From contig CM052360.1 in NCBI GenBank assembly GCA_028551475.1, forward strand, positions 980,501-1,044,500: a stretch of DNA of 64,000 nt. Reading direction: 5' to 3'. Below, piece by piece: positions 11,331 to 23,479 of the stretch (position 1 is the first letter of the stretch; each line of letters begins with the position of its first letter). The stretch comes from Casuarina equisetifolia (taxonomy: Eukaryota; Streptophyta; Magnoliopsida; Fagales; Casuarinaceae). A program made the translations under genes and the position numbers. The notes under the pieces were generated by a model. It saw only the letters and a program-made list of their open reading frames with translations, was not told the DNA's origin and did not search any database.

Positions 11331-12625
11331 TTCTCATGGGTTTTGCGCCAAACAATTTGACTTCTGGAAAAACAATAATAAACAACAAGCGATTCCTGGC
11401 GTTTGACACACGTATCTTAGCAGGAATCTACCAGAAATCCTTTCTAGTCGCTAGTGGGCACCGTGGAATTCCTATCCTATCAACCCACCAGCCACCATAA
11501 TACAAGGCTTTATTGGGAAGACCTACCAGTATGCAAGCTTATTCAATTCTCCAATTGCGTAGAAGCAAGTGACCAACCAACCCAGGAAGTACTCAATTTC
11601 CTTTCACTTTTAAGGATGAGACACTCGAGATTCAGCACCACCAGAGTCTCCGCACTACACACACTGTAGAATATCTCATCATTCCAAAAAGAAGAGTGAA
11701 CGGAATGGTCCCATCTTCTTTACAAAAGATGCTATCATAGATTTGAGCTGAACCTGTAAACCAGAGTGCGAACCTGTTGGCCTCTAAATCTTTATTGGAT
11801 TCTCATTAGAAAAAGACCACAAAAAAGTATACAATCATTTTTTTTAAAGATAGACATGAATATTTTATATAATATTAAAGTCAATTCTTTTCCCCTTTAT
11901 GCAACCCAATTTGAAAAATATATTAGTGTTTTGTTAAAAAAAAAAAAAACTTATACTACATAAAAAAATATTGAATTAAAGAATTTCATGTTTTACAAAT
12001 GGATTAGTTTTTTATTATTAAAAAATAAAACTTATACTACTTAAAAAATATTAAATTAAAAAATTTCATGTTTAAAAATAAAATATTTATAATATACCTT
12101 ATAAAGTTTAAATAATCTTTAACTTTCATAAGTAATTCTGTCCATTCATAAGTAATTAATATATAACTTTAATTTTTAAATAAGAGTTATAACAAATCAA
12201 TTTGATTGCAATATTATATAAATAAGTTTATGGTCTAACCTAAAAATTATTTTAACTTTTTAATATTTAAAATTATATACAAAATATTTTTTGAATTAAA
12301 ATGTTTTGTCTTCTTTGCTAAAAAAATAAATTTAAAAATTAATTTTAACACATTTTATTTAAATATTAATTTTTATAAGCTTGGACTTATGATCAATTTT
12401 CATAAACCCAACATAAACCATCACACTCGCAATTGATTGTGTACTAGAATGAAAACTTATACTTTAGACAATTATACTATAATATAATAAGTAAGATTGA
12501 CTTGAGTACCATTTGTTATGTATTCTTAATTTGAATTAAAAACTTAAAATTTACTTCAATACTATTTGCTACATACTTTAATCAATTACTTTATCAATTG
12601 ATTAGGTTTAAAGTTGGTTTGAATA

Positions 12626-12653
12626 TATTATTATTATTATTATTATTATTATT
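12626..12653. repeat. (ATT)n microsatellite
   Basis: About nine ATT units within the AT-rich spacer upstream of the RING-H2 gene. Confidence 0.9.
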
Positions 12654-13055
12654 TAAAAAATAGAGATAGTATACTTATTATTTATATTAAGTTTGAGCAG
12701 ATTACATGTATGGAAGAAAACGACCTTGTCCACCCCACCAGAAAGGGATAAGCATTGGATTAAAACATAAATAGTTTGTAAGTGTTGCTTTCTTTATCTT
12801 CTACAACCTTCCAAGTAGGCGGACATATCTTTCTCTGTGTCGCACGCATAGAGAGTTCCCGCAGGTTCCAGATTCTTCCACAACGTTCCGATGAGCGGAG
12901 ACCTCTTTCTCCTTATATGCTCAACTCCTCAATATTTTCTCTCCATTATCACACCTCTTGGGCTTTCCCTAATCTCTCCTCTCTCCTCCCCTTTTTCCCT
13001 TCTGTCCCTCTGTTTCTGTGAAGAAAGTCTTGAGCTTTGTTTTTGTGTCAATCCT

Positions 13056-13727
13056 ATGGCTTCTGAGCACGAAGTGTCGGAGGTTTCTTCTGTGTTTGAA
13101 AGGTTGATGAGGAACGGAGACATGTCTCTGTTCATAACCATTCCCGGGGGCTTCGTTGGTCCTAGAGGAGAAGCACAACCAGAGGGCGTCCCTGATCGTG
13201 AAACTGACAATACTCCCACAAGGCCAATCGAGCGGATTATCCTCGTCAACCCCTTCACGCAGAACATGGTGGTGATTGACGCGACTTCGAGCTTTGGTTC
13301 TCTGCTGCGAGAGCAGACTGCCAAGGATGGTCAGCCGCCGGCTTCGAAGGCTTCCATAGAGGCCATGCCGAGTGTGGAGGTGGACGATGATGGTGTGGAG
13401 TGTGCGATTTGTTTAGATAACTGGGAGGTTGGTGGCGTGGCCAAAGAGATGGCCTGTAAGCATAGATTCCACGGGAGTTGCATAGAGAAGTGGCTCGGAA
13501 TGCATGGGTCCTGTCCTGTTTGCAGGTACAAGATGCCTGTTGAAGAGGAGGAGATGGGGAAGAAGAGGGATGAGGAAGGGAGAGAGAGGATCGGGGTTGG
13601 GAGGGAGATTTGGGTTAGCCTTTCTTTTAGTAATAGTAGGAGCAGTGGTGGCTCAGAACAAACTCCCACCGGCGATTCCACAGATTCTTTATCTAGTCCT
13701 AGGCCTGATCCTGAAATGGAGGTTTAG
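13056..13727 (+). CDS. MPSR1: RING-H2 E3 ubiquitin ligase, MPSR1-like
   Basis: An intronless gene of 223 residues. A RING-H2 finger is complete, with zinc ligands C116, C119, C134, H136, H139, C142, C153 and C156. Upstream of it is the PPASKASIEAMPSVEV segment typical of this E3 group, and a conserved ILVNPFTQNMVVI block at about 61-74. The tail contains EIWVSLSF and a Ser-rich end. The Arabidopsis relative MPSR1 is a soluble E3 that recognises misfolded proteins under proteotoxic stress; that function is inferred from family. The frame stays open for 55 codons upstream, but the ATG at 13056 opens MASE, as in homologues, and the preceding part is leader-like (CT-rich), so the short start is chosen. 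It converges with GMC copy A. Confidence 0.88.
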   Translation: MASEHEVSEVSSVFERLMRNGDMSLFITIPGGFVGPRGEAQPEGVPDRETDNTPTRPIERIILVNPFTQNMVVIDATSSFGSLLREQTAKDGQPPASKASIEAMPSVEVDDDGVECAICLDNWEVGGVAKEMACKHRFHGSCIEKWLGMHGSCPVCRYKMPVEEEEMGKKRDEEGRERIGVGREIWVSLSFSNSRSSGGSEQTPTGDSTDSLSSPRPDPEMEV

Positions 13728-14039
13728 AAAACGCTGCAGGATTTAGAAAGATTTTTTATTTTTAATTTTGTCCTACTTTCTGCCATAAACAGAATGTACA
13801 GGAAGAATGTGATTGTGTTTTTCTTGAAGGAATAAATGGATTACACTTTTGTGTCATTTTTCTTAACTCTTATTTCTTAATTCAAACATGTTTGTCAAGG
13901 AACGAGCACTAGAAACAGTGATCAAGCATGATCAAAGGAATGGAATTTACAGGGGTAGATAGATTCATTGCAAGAACTGGAATCCGTTTATTTAAATATA
14001 TACTTCTACATTCTTGGTCAGCTGATGCACGATGGAGTT
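13728..14039. other. Convergent 3' flank of RING-H2 gene and GMC copy A
   Basis: About 310 bp separate two tail-to-tail stop codons. AATAAA-like elements occur near 13830 on the plus strand. The part near 13970-14039 resembles the 3' trailers of the other GMC copies, with recurring TTTATTTAA and 'attcttggacagct' words, so it is the GMC 3'UTR. Confidence 0.6.
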
Positions 14040-15955
14040 CTAGAGTTTCTTATGCCGTTTGCTGGAAGCCAATCTTCCAGCCCCTGCCCTTTCCTGGAGA
14101 ATTTTGATCCCCTGGTATCTTCCCAGCATCAAAAGAGTGGCCATTGGATTGGTGCCTGGTGATTCCAGCAATGTTGAGCCATCCACCACTCTCAAACCTT
14201 TGATCCCGAGCACGTTGTAATCCCTGTCTACAACCGATCCAACTGTGCATCCTCCATGATAGTGATAAAAGGTCCTCACATTTTTCTTGCAATATTTTCT
14301 GAGCTCATCTTCACTAGCCATCAGATTATTCCCGGGTCCCATTCCCACGAACATAGAGATGGATTGAGACTTTGCAACTCGCTGCAGCAGTTGGCTCATC
14401 TTTACACATTCATCCAAGTCGTTTTTGTCTGCTAAATAGTTGAATTGCACTGATGGATTCTTCCGTGGGTCTTTGCTATTTAGTTCAAGCCTTCCTTCTG
14501 ATGCTGGGAATGCTACTTTGGCAGCAATCGTCGTTCTTGTAGTATTCAAGCTGACATATAATATTCCTGCTTCAATTATTATTTTGAAGTCGTCTGCAAT
14601 CCCCACAACCTGGGGAGTGTCCGGAAGCAGATTTTGTGGCTTACTGCCCACCAAAAGGGCAATTCCAGGGTTGTCCTGCATTTTCTGTCCAACACCTTCC
14701 AAGTGGAGGACAAGTGGGATGTTGAACTCCTTGAGGTGCTGCTGAGGTCCGATGCCACTTAACAGTAAGATTTGGGGGCTGCCTAAGGTCCCTGCTGATA
14801 GTATGACATCTCCCCAAGAACGGGACCCATCAGGAGGGCTGAGATAAGTTTCATAGGTTTGATTAGAGCTGCTGTTGCTCTTGATAAACCGAACGCCTCG
14901 GGCTCTTGTCTTGTTCCATCTATCTGCAGCATTTGAAACAGATGGTGAGTTTCAAGAAGTAAATGTTCCAGATGGGTGCTAAAACTGTATTCTAGCTTAA
15001 TTTCTACCGAGGTCAATTCAAGAAAGGATGACGTTAGTCTTCCAAAATTAGTAGGATTTAAATAATATAAGACAACTCGACTGCATCACATTACTTTTGA
15101 ACAACTATTGAATGTTACCTTTCTTACTTACCAGTATGGAAGATGACATTTTTAGCAGTTGCATTCAGAAGAACTGTAATGTTTTCTGGAATTGCTGCCT
15201 CTAGAAGATCGGCTGCAGTGTGTCTAATTCCAAATGCATCAAACACGGTAGCACCCAACTTTGTTCCCCTGATATGTTCCAAACTAAAACCATTATAAGG
15301 CAGAATTCCTGCTTCAAGAAGGCCAAATTCAGCGACACACTGCCACATTGTCAACTCAGGTTTAAATACAATTTTGGATTCCACCCATTTGTAAGCTTCC
15401 ACAACTAGTTCCTTATTCAGGCCAACTCTTCTACTAAAACCCTCACTTGCTCTACTGTAAAACCCAAAATTTATAGCGGATGATCCTCCCAGAACTCTTC
15501 CCCTGCTATTCATAACCCCCTCCTTGGAGATAAACGTTTGCGCTACTGATGTGTATTCATCAGTTTTGATCAATGACAACCCGTAGTACTTCTTATCCAA
15601 TACCAATGGATTTCCATATGGTGAGCCACCTCGTTCCAGCAGCAGCACCCTGAATCTCTCAGACAAAGTTGCAGCCAATGCACATCCGGCCGTTCCGCCC
15701 CCAACAACAATGTAATCGAAAGATTTGCCTGCCACTTCTTTGACATGTGAAGTCATGAAGGGGAATCTCTTTCCTGCAATGAAGATGATGAACAACGTCC
15801 AACTCAGTTGAGAAATATGAATTATACCAATCAAGTAACGGCCCTATAAATTCCATACCTTGAGGCAGCGAAGAAGAAGCTAAAGACAAGTTGATTAGTA
15901 AGAAAACAAGTGCCGTGAGAATCCGACGGCAGTGCATCCTCTGTGAAAGTTCCAT
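14040..15955 (-). CDS. GMC oxidoreductase copy A (HOTHEAD / mandelonitrile-lyase-like), intact
   Basis: Three exons, 15955-15859, 15773-15132 and 14923-14040, join in phase to encode 540 residues. Residues 1-30 form a secretory signal peptide (hydrophobic ILTALVFLLINLSLA). The FAD-binding Rossmann motif GGGTAG is at 57-62 with the ribose-binding acidic residue E79. GMC signature 1, RGRVLGGSSAIN, is at about 123-134, and signature 2, SAGTLGSPQILLLSGIGP, lies in exon 3. The expected catalytic pair is H469 (HYHGGC) and N505 (GTNP). Family members oxidise alcohols or cleave cyanohydrins; the substrate cannot be read from sequence. It is the most divergent copy of the array (for example MWQCVAEF and ENITVLLNA) and lies next to the RING-H2 gene, so it is probably the oldest unit. 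A TATA-like AATAAATATATG lies at 15989-16000. Confidence 0.92.
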
Positions 15956-15988
15956 AGTGTTTCATCTCTTGCTTAAGGAGTGAAGGAG

Positions 15989-16000
15989 CATATATTTATT
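15989..16000 (-). promoter_or_regulatory. TATA-like element of GMC copy A
   Basis: Minus-strand AATAAATATATG, 34-45 bp upstream of the start codon of copy A. The leader would be very short, so this is tentative. Confidence 0.35.
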
Positions 16001-16302
16001 GACCTTCTGCCCAGGCTCCATTATTACAGAGGTTCTTAGTGCGTACTGGTAAAAATTGATTGAAGTTTCTTTATGTATATTTACATTTAAGCATCCGCAT
16101 GTTAGGCCAATGATTCTTGTTGGTGGGTGGGGTTAAGTTATAATTTCGCCGCTATGATTCATAACCTCTTCTTTGCCTTTTTTACGCGGAATCGGTGGTG
16201 GAAAACTTTACGTGAACGTTCCCTACTTCTCGGTCTCTTGCAAACTGCAGCAAAAGAGTTCAAGAGTAATCTTGTGATCTTGATTAGAACATTTTTGGGA
16301 AC

Positions 16303-18080
16303 ATGCTGGGCACTGGTTGACAAGACAAGATGAAGACATGAAGATGGGACATCATTGTTCCCAGAATTTCGCACCATAAACAAAAGTTCAGCTCTGAGAA
16401 ATAAATTTTCTAGTCGATTGCTTTTGGAACAAAACCGGTGTCATGACGAGATTGGCTGTTTTGGCCTTGTTTGTGCAAGAATCCAAAATTTCTCAGTTGA
16501 TTACTACTTGTTTATCAGGCATTGCACTTCCACTTCTCTTGCTGCCACTGGCATTTAACCCCTTGCTCCTAGGCTTGTCTCCTCCATTTATATCCAGGAT
16601 TGTTCTTTCTCTTAATTCTTATTTAATCACTAATGCATACGCCGCAATTACTTTTTCCAGCTTGTGGTGATTGCGGGGCATGTTTCTTCCTACTTTAGAA
16701 AAGCAAAACATAATTACCACCTCAGGAAAGGGATTGACCTTCTCGCTTTTTAGCCAGCACACCCAGGAAGTATACTCGTGTGTGTCCAAGAATTTGATCC
16801 TGGGACCTCAGCTGCTACAATTATGTTCATTGACACTGAAAACAAATGTCACGAGGTACAGCGTTAATTATTGAAGTATCTTGGTGAGAGATTTTCCTAG
16901 TTTGGCACAAAACCTCACGTTAGTCCTGATCAAGCTAGCAAAATGGCTTTTGAAGGTGAGACACTTACATGGGACTACTGAACTTTGTCACCGAAGTGTG
17001 CCATTGATTGTATGTAGTACTGAAAGAGGAATCTTTGTCTTACTATTCACCGTCATGTTTGACATCTAATGACAGAAACACTTGAAACGAGTTTATTCAG
17101 CTCATATGAATACACCAATTTGATATCCATCATAAATCAGTCGTCCTGTTTTCCCCCCTTGCAGGAAGTAGGGCTTCCAAGTCAAGTTGCCAGGATTGCT
17201 AAGGTAGGAGCTGAGACTTTATGATACTTAAATATTCAACATAGAACCTTTCTCCCCTTCGGTAATAGTCATGGCGAATTTTTTCTGTTTATATATGCAT
17301 ATGGGCATTCATAGAAGGAAAAAAAAAGGGTAAGAAACTGCACTATTAATTTGTATCTTGGACTGAATATTAAGTAGAGGATCACAACAATCACAAGACA
17401 ACCAAAGAGTAGAGACATTTGATTTTTAGACTTATCTGGTACAGGTGCTACATTTTGTAGTCCTATGGATGATAAGAATGTTCAAGTAATTGAAATCAAG
17501 GACCCTTGATTTACAACTATTTGTGAGCTGGTTAACATGATGAGTTGAATACTGCTAAGATATATTTATCTTTTAAGATAGTACATCATTTTCTTTTCGT
17601 AGGAAAACCACTTATAGACCAGAAAAATCTTGAATTTTTGAACATTTACAACTGGGGGCTCTGATTTTTGAGTTATTTTCATGGTTCATTCAGGTTCCTG
17701 ATAGGATGGGTTATTTTCCTGGTCTAGAATTTTCTGAACAATCCTTTGGTTTCTTATCTTCTTCTTCTTCTTCTTTTATTTTTTTTTTTTTGTGGCTGGC
17801 TTACCGATTTAAATGTGGCAAAAAAGGGGAACACATAACCTGGGACCATGTTCATTATAAACAAGATCATGGAGTGGGGATTTATCATGGATTATAGGCA
17901 TAGGTGGGGAAACGATATTTTGCTCCTGGGCTGCAAGTTTTCTTTGTCAGAAGTTAAGAACCTTAACTAGAAACAGAGTCCTAACAATATCTCTGATTTT
18001 ATGAAGTCCAGAATCTGTAAGGAGGTGAGCTCCCATGTCAATCCAATACACGCTTTCTGTCCCTGTAAACTCTAATCATG
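16303..18080. repeat. Duplicated spacer block, first copy (partner 20760-22205)
   Basis: Long runs match 20760-22205 almost base for base. One is the stretch beginning ACATGCTGGGCACTGGTTG near 16300 and 20758; another is the passage on clear-cut words such as GACAACCAAAGAGTAGAGAC near 17398 and 21537. The first copy contains about 330 bp not present in the second (about 17045-17390). The duplication includes the MYB-CC fragment and ends upstream of the GMC 3' region. Confidence 0.75.
16480..16680 (-). pseudogene. Decayed 3' fragment of MYB-CC gene, copy 1
   Basis: On the minus strand this aligns with the C-terminal coding end of the MYB-CC relic at 53.5-54.9 kb. The shared word is the stretch GCATTGCACTTCCACTTCTCTTGCTGC, complementary to the codons for a SGSKRSGSAMSD-like motif. 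The frame is broken by many small differences, and no upstream MYB-CC domain accompanies it. Confidence 0.55.
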
Positions 18081-18240
18081 AAAAATCAAGCCAATACAGC
18101 CAGCAGGGCCATCACCAAACCGATAATCCAAGCAGGAAACTTTGTAGAATTTTTCCTTGAGTGAAGCAGCTTTATAATAGAAGAATGTGTTTATTTAATA
18201 GGTTTTTTAATTTCCTGAACAGCTGATACATAATGGAGTT

Positions 18241-20050
18241 CTAGAGTTTATGCCTTTTGCTGGATGCCGATTTACTAACCTCTTCCCTTTCTTGGAGGAT
18301 TTTGATCCCTTGGTATCTTCCCAACATTAAAACAGTGGCCATTGGATTGGTGCCTGGCGATTCCAGGAATGTTGAGCCATCCACCACCCTCAAACCCTTG
18401 ATCCCGTACACCTTATAATCCTTGTCCACTACAGATCCAACCGTGCATCCACCATGAAAGTGATAAAAGGTCCTCACATTTTTCTTGCAGGATTTTCTGA
18501 GCTCATCTTCACTGGACATTGGCTTATTATCATAATCCTTTGCCACAAACGTAACAATCGATCGAGACCTAGCAACCCGTTCAAGCAGTTGGCTCATCTT
18601 TACACATTCATCCAGGTCCTTTTCCTCTGCAAGATAGTTGAATTGCACTGATGGGTTCTTCCTGGGGTCTGTGCTATTTAGTTCAAGCTTTCCTTCTGAT
18701 GCTGGGAATGCTACTTTGCCAGAAACTCTTATTCTTGTTGCATTCAAGCTTACAGCTCCTATTCCTGCTTCAACAATGATACTGAAGTCATCTGCAATGC
18801 CAACAACCTGGGGAGCGTCTGGTAGCCTTTTTCGTGGCTTCTTGTCCAGTAAACGACGAATACCAGGGTTGTCATGCATTCTCTGTCCAACCCCTTCCAA
18901 CTTGAGAACGAGTGGAATATTGAAATTCCTGAGGTGCTGCTGAGGTCCAATACCACTTAACAATAAGATTTGGGGGCTGCCTAAAGCCCCTGCTGATAAT
19001 ATCACATCTCCCCATGAACCGGAATCCTCAGGTGGGCTGAGATAAGCTTCGAAGGTTTGATCAGGGCTGCCGTTGCTCTTGATAAACCTAACACCCCGGG
19101 CTCTGCTCTTGTTCCTTTTATCTGGAGCATTTGAAGCAACACGTGAGCTTGAAGAGTACTAAACCCATATGTACTGCTGACTACAAAGTATGACTAAATA
19201 TCTTTATTGCATCACATTACCTACCATTGAAGAACAGGACGTTCTTTGCTGTTACGTTCAGAAGCACTGTGATATATTCTGGATTTCCTGCCTCCAGAAG
19301 ATCAGCTGAGGTGTGTCTGATTCCAGATTCATCAAACACTGTTGCACCCACCTTTGTTCCCTCAATATGTTCCAAACTAAAACCATTACAAGGCAGAATT
19401 CCTACTTCAAGAAGGCCGAATTCAAAGGCACTTTGCCACAGGGTCAAGTCAGGTTCAAAAACAATTTTAGATTCCACCCATTTATAAGCTTCTCTTACTA
19501 GTTCCTTATCCAACCCAACTTTTTTTATAAAACTCTCACTTGCTCTACTATAAAAACCGAGATTTATGGCAGATGATCCTCCAAGAACTCTTCCCCTGTG
19601 ATTCCCAACCCCTTCCTTGGAGGTAAAGGCTTGCGCAACTGATGTATATTCATCAGTATTGAGCAGTGGATACCCCAAGTACTTCTTATTCATTACCAAT
19701 GGATTTCCGTATGGTGAGCCACCTCGTTCCATCAATAGCACCCTGAATCTCTCAGACAAGGTTGCAGCTAAGGCACATCCGGCGGTGCCTCCCCCAACAA
19801 CGATGTAATCGAATGATTTGCCTGCCACTTTTTTGATATCCGAAGTCATGTAGGGGAGTTTCTTTCCTGCAGAGAATGAAAAATGACTCTCATCCAACTC
19901 AGTCGGCAAGCATGAATTATGCTAATCAAGTAACAAACATGAAGAGATCAAACCTTGAGGCAGTGAAGAGGAGACTAAAGACAAGTTGATTAGTATGAAC
20001 ACAGATGCAGCGAGAAGTCCACGGCTATGCCTTATGTGTGAAAGTTCCAT
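18241..20050 (-). CDS. GMC oxidoreductase copy B, intact
   Basis: Exons 20050-19954, 19866-19225 and 19121-18241 (97, 642 and 881 nt) give 539 residues in an unbroken frame. A signal peptide is followed by GKKLPYMTSD, the FAD motif DYIVVGGGTAGCALAATLSERF and signature 1 RGRVLGGSSAIN. Signature 2, ILSAGALGSPQILLLSGIGP, is in exon 3. The active-site His lies in FYHFHGGC, where the aromatic residue before it is Phe rather than the Tyr of A, F, G and H, and the Asn is in GTNPMAT. It is predicted to be a secreted flavoprotein oxidoreductase. Exon lengths identical to D, F and G show that these copies descend from one unit. Confidence 0.92.
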
Positions 20051-20759
20051 AGTTGGGTTTTCAGTTCTTGCTTGAGCAGATCAGAAGCAAAATATTGTTC
20101 ATCTTTGGCTCAGGCTTCTTTATTACTATAAAACAAAAGTTTGTTTGAAGTTTCATCGGGTAAATATTTATTTAAGCATCCCAAGACTTGGCCTAAGATT
20201 CTTTGCTGGTTGGTGGGAGAAGTTTTGATTTTGCCTTCATAATTTTTAACCCCTTCCTTGACTTTTCATACCTGGGCCTTTATAATTTAGAATCCCTTCC
20301 TGGCCTTTTCATTCTTGGGCCTTTATAAGTTAGAGCCCCTTCCTTGCCTGTTCATAATCGGAGTCAATGGTGTCCTCTTTGCCAAGCATTCACTACGTTA
20401 TTGTGTGTCGACAACAATACGAAATGAATTCAAGAAGATATTGGAATGGTTTGGATTTGAACATTTTGAAGCATGGTGGGAACTGATTGGCAAGACAGGA
20501 TGAAGACATTAGAGGATCCAGCCACGGAATAAAGCACGGCATCATTTTTTGAATATTTGGTTTACCAAACTATGATTATCCGAAAAGTAAGTTACAAGTA
20601 AACTTGGGAAACTTAAATTTTGAGAGACGAAGAGAGAAAATGGGTGGATGACACGTGGATTTGTTACGGGTCTAAGTCTAGGCTCTAGAGTGCAAGTCCA
20701 TATAAGAAATGTTCTATGTGGAGAACGACGTAACTGTAAGACAGCTCTTGTTAAGACAA

Positions 20760-22205
20760 CATGCTGGGCACTGGTTGACAAGACAAGATGAAGACATGAA
20801 GATGGGACATCATTGTTTTCAGAATTTCGCACCATAAACAAACGTTCAGTTCTGATAAATAAATTTTCTAGTCGATTGCTTTTGGAACAAAACCGGTGTC
20901 ATGACGAGATTGGCTGTTTTGGCCTTGTTTGTGCAAGAATCCAAAATTTCTCAGTTGATTACTACTTGTTTATCAGGCATTGCACTTCCACTTCTCTTGC
21001 TGCCACTGGCATTTAACCCCTTTGCTCTTAGGCTTGTCTCGTCCATTTATATCCAGGATTGTTCTTTCTCTTAATTCTTATTTAGTCACTAATGCATTCG
21101 CCGCAATTACTTTTTCCAGCTTGTGGTGATTGCGGGGCATGTTTCTTCCTACTTTACAAACGCAAAACATAATTACCACCTCAGGAAAGTGATTGACATT
21201 CTCGCTTTTCAGCCAGCACACCCAGCAAGTATACTCGTGTGTGTCCAAGAATTTGATCCTGGTACCTCAACTGCTACAATTATGTTCATTGACACTGAAA
21301 CCAAATGTCACGAGGTACAGCGTTAATTATTGAAGTATCTTGGTGAGAGATTTTCCTAGTTTGGCACAAACTCACGTTAGTCCTGATCAAGCTAGCAAAG
21401 TGACTTTTGAAGGTGAGACACTTATACGGGACTACTGAACTTTATCACCGAAGTGTGCCATTGATTGTATGGTAGTACTGAAAGAGGAATCTTTTTCTTG
21501 TATTGAATATTAAGTGGAGAATCACAGCAATCACAAGACAACCAAAGAGTAGAGACATATGATTTTTAGACTTAATTGGTGTATGTCCTACTTTCTGTGG
21601 TCCAATGGATCATAAGAATGTTCGTGTGACCAAAATCAAGGGTTTTAATATCAGCCTGATAATTATTTGTGAATTGGTTAATATGATGAGTTGAATATTA
21701 CTAGACTAAATTTATCTTTTATTATATTATATTATTTTATTTTCGTAGGAAAATCACTTATAGACTAGAAAATCTTGAATTTTTTAACATTTACAACTGG
21801 AGGCTCTGATTTTTGAGTTAATTTTCATGGTTCATTTAGGTTCTTGATAGGATGGGTTATTTTTTTGGTCTAGAATTTTCTGAACAATCATTTGGTTTCT
21901 TCTCTTATTGTTCTTTTTTTGTGGCTGACTTACCGATTTGAATGTGGCAAAAAAGGGGAATGCATAACCTGAGACCATGTTCATTATAAACAAGGTCATG
22001 GAGTGGGGATTTATCATGGATTATAGGCATAGGTGGGGAAACGATATTTTGCTCCTGGGCTGCAAGTTTTCTTTGTCAGAAGTTAAGAACCTTAACTAGA
22101 ACCAGAGTCCTAACAAGATCTCTGATTTTATGAAGTCCAGATTCTGTAAGGTGGTGAGCTCTCATGTCAATCCAATACACGCTTTCTGTCCCTATAAACT
22201 GATCA
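20760..22205. repeat. Duplicated spacer block, second copy (partner 16303-18080)
   Basis: See the first copy. Matching extends through the MYB-CC fragment and into the passage at 21960-22205, where it is followed directly by truncated GMC copy C instead of a complete 3' end. Confidence 0.75.
20925..21125 (-). pseudogene. Decayed 3' fragment of MYB-CC gene, copy 2
   Basis: Nearly identical to the fragment at 16480-16680, having been duplicated with it, and related to the C-terminal end of the relic at 53.5 kb. Confidence 0.55.
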
Positions 22206-22457
22206 TGAAAAATCAAGCCAAACACTGTTGCACCCACCTTTGTTCCCTCAATATGTTCCAAACTAAAACCATTATAAGGCAGAATTCCTGCTTCAAGAAG
22301 GCCGAATTCAGTGGCACTTTGCCACCGGGTCAAGTCAGGTTTAAAAACAATTTTAGATTCCACCCATTTATAAGCTTCTCTTACTAGTTCCTTATCCAAC
22401 CCAACCTTTTTTATAAAACTCTCACTTACTCTACTATAAAAATCGAGATTTATGGTG

Positions 22458-23437
22458 AACAAGGAGTAATCATGGTAAGACTGGCTAAAACCATGTGCAA
22501 TCAGGGCACCAGTGAACTTGGCATTCCATTGCCGAGAAGTTTGCTTAACCCATAAAGGGATTTCCACAATCGACAGACAAGATGCTCCCCCTGATTGCGA
22601 AATCCAGGGGGAAGCTCCATATAGACCTCCTCCGAAAGATCACCATGAAGAAAGGTATTTTGGACATCCATTTGATAAAGGGGCCAATGATGGACGGCAA
22701 CAATGGTAATGATGAGCTGAACAGTGACATGCTTGGCTGTAGAAGAGAAAGTATCCTAGTAGTCAATGCCCTCACGTTGATTATAGCCCTTGGCAACCAA
22801 ACGGGCTTTGTAACGTTCAATGGAGCCATCAGCACGATACTTCACCTTATAAACCCATTTACATCCAATAAGACGACGACCAGGGGGCAGAGGAACAATA
22901 TCCCAAGTGTGATTAGCCTGAAGGGCAGTAAGTTCAGCATCCATGGTTGAAATCCAATTGGGGTCTTGGGTGGCCTCATGGTATGTGGTAGGTTCGGTGA
23001 TGGCGGAAATGGAGGCGATGAAGTGCTGGTAAGGGGGGTTGCAGTGGTGGAGGGAGACATAGTTAGATATCGGATAAAGGGAGGTTTGGGAAGAGGAAGG
23101 TAGGGTAGGACATATGTAGTCGGAGGTCCAGATAGGAGGGTGAGTGGGACGGCTAGATCGACGCAGTGAAGGATCGGGAGGCTCAGGAGAAGGAGCAGTA
23201 GTAGTGTCAGTAGGTTGGGGAGGTGGGGTAGGGGATGGTGGGGTGGAGGATGGTGGCGATGCAAGAGCAAGGGTGTCCAATGAAAGGTTAGAGGGGAGAG
23301 GCGGGGCAATGGGAATCGTACCTAAAGGAGCTGGGTCAGGAACATCCACAGGCAATGATGAGGAAGTGTACGTGTCAGGATCCAGCACAACTGGAGGTGA
23401 CGAGAGGGCTAGGTTGTCCAAAGAAGAAGAAGAAGAA

Positions 23438-23479
<42 letters not shown>

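Larger units (their letters stand above)
11032..12780. other. Intergenic; 5' flank of uL18-like gene, then AT-rich spacer
   Basis: From 11032 to about 11700 base composition is mixed. On the minus strand a GCAGGGTAAGTTGG donor-like site near 11110 could belong to a 5'UTR exon of the uL18-like gene. From about 11780 to 12700 the DNA is extremely AT-rich with no coding signal, and it contains an ATT microsatellite at 12626-12653. A small inverted-repeat element at 11282-11330 is listed separately. Confidence 0.55.
15956..18240. other. Array spacer between GMC copies A and B
   Basis: It carries the 5' flank of copy A, then sequence at about 16300-18080 that is repeated at about 20760-22205, including a decayed MYB-CC fragment (listed separately). 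The block at about 16930-17110 recurs at 47860-48030. No intact gene is present; short open frames here have no family features. Confidence 0.6.
20051..22218. other. Array spacer between GMC copies B and C
   Basis: The 5' flank of copy B occupies about 20051-20540; its TTTGCTGGTTGGTGGGAGAAG-type spacer also occurs at 24040 and, more diverged, at 29800, 49370 and 54940. From 20760 on it is the second copy of the block at 16303-18080. No gene is seen. Confidence 0.6.

Noticed and set aside
12891..13055. Extended start of the RING-H2 protein (55 extra residues)
   Set aside because: The extension is CT-rich leader sequence with no conserved residues; the internal ATG gives the family-typical N-terminus.
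13056..20050. A metabolic gene cluster linking the RING ligase, uL18 and GMC genes
   Set aside because: The left-hand genes are conserved housekeeping-type neighbours; nothing suggests a shared pathway with the GMC enzymes.
22842..23309. Pro/Leu-rich 155-codon frame and its plus-strand Gly-rich partner
   Set aside because: Shadows of the low-complexity linker of the copia polyprotein.
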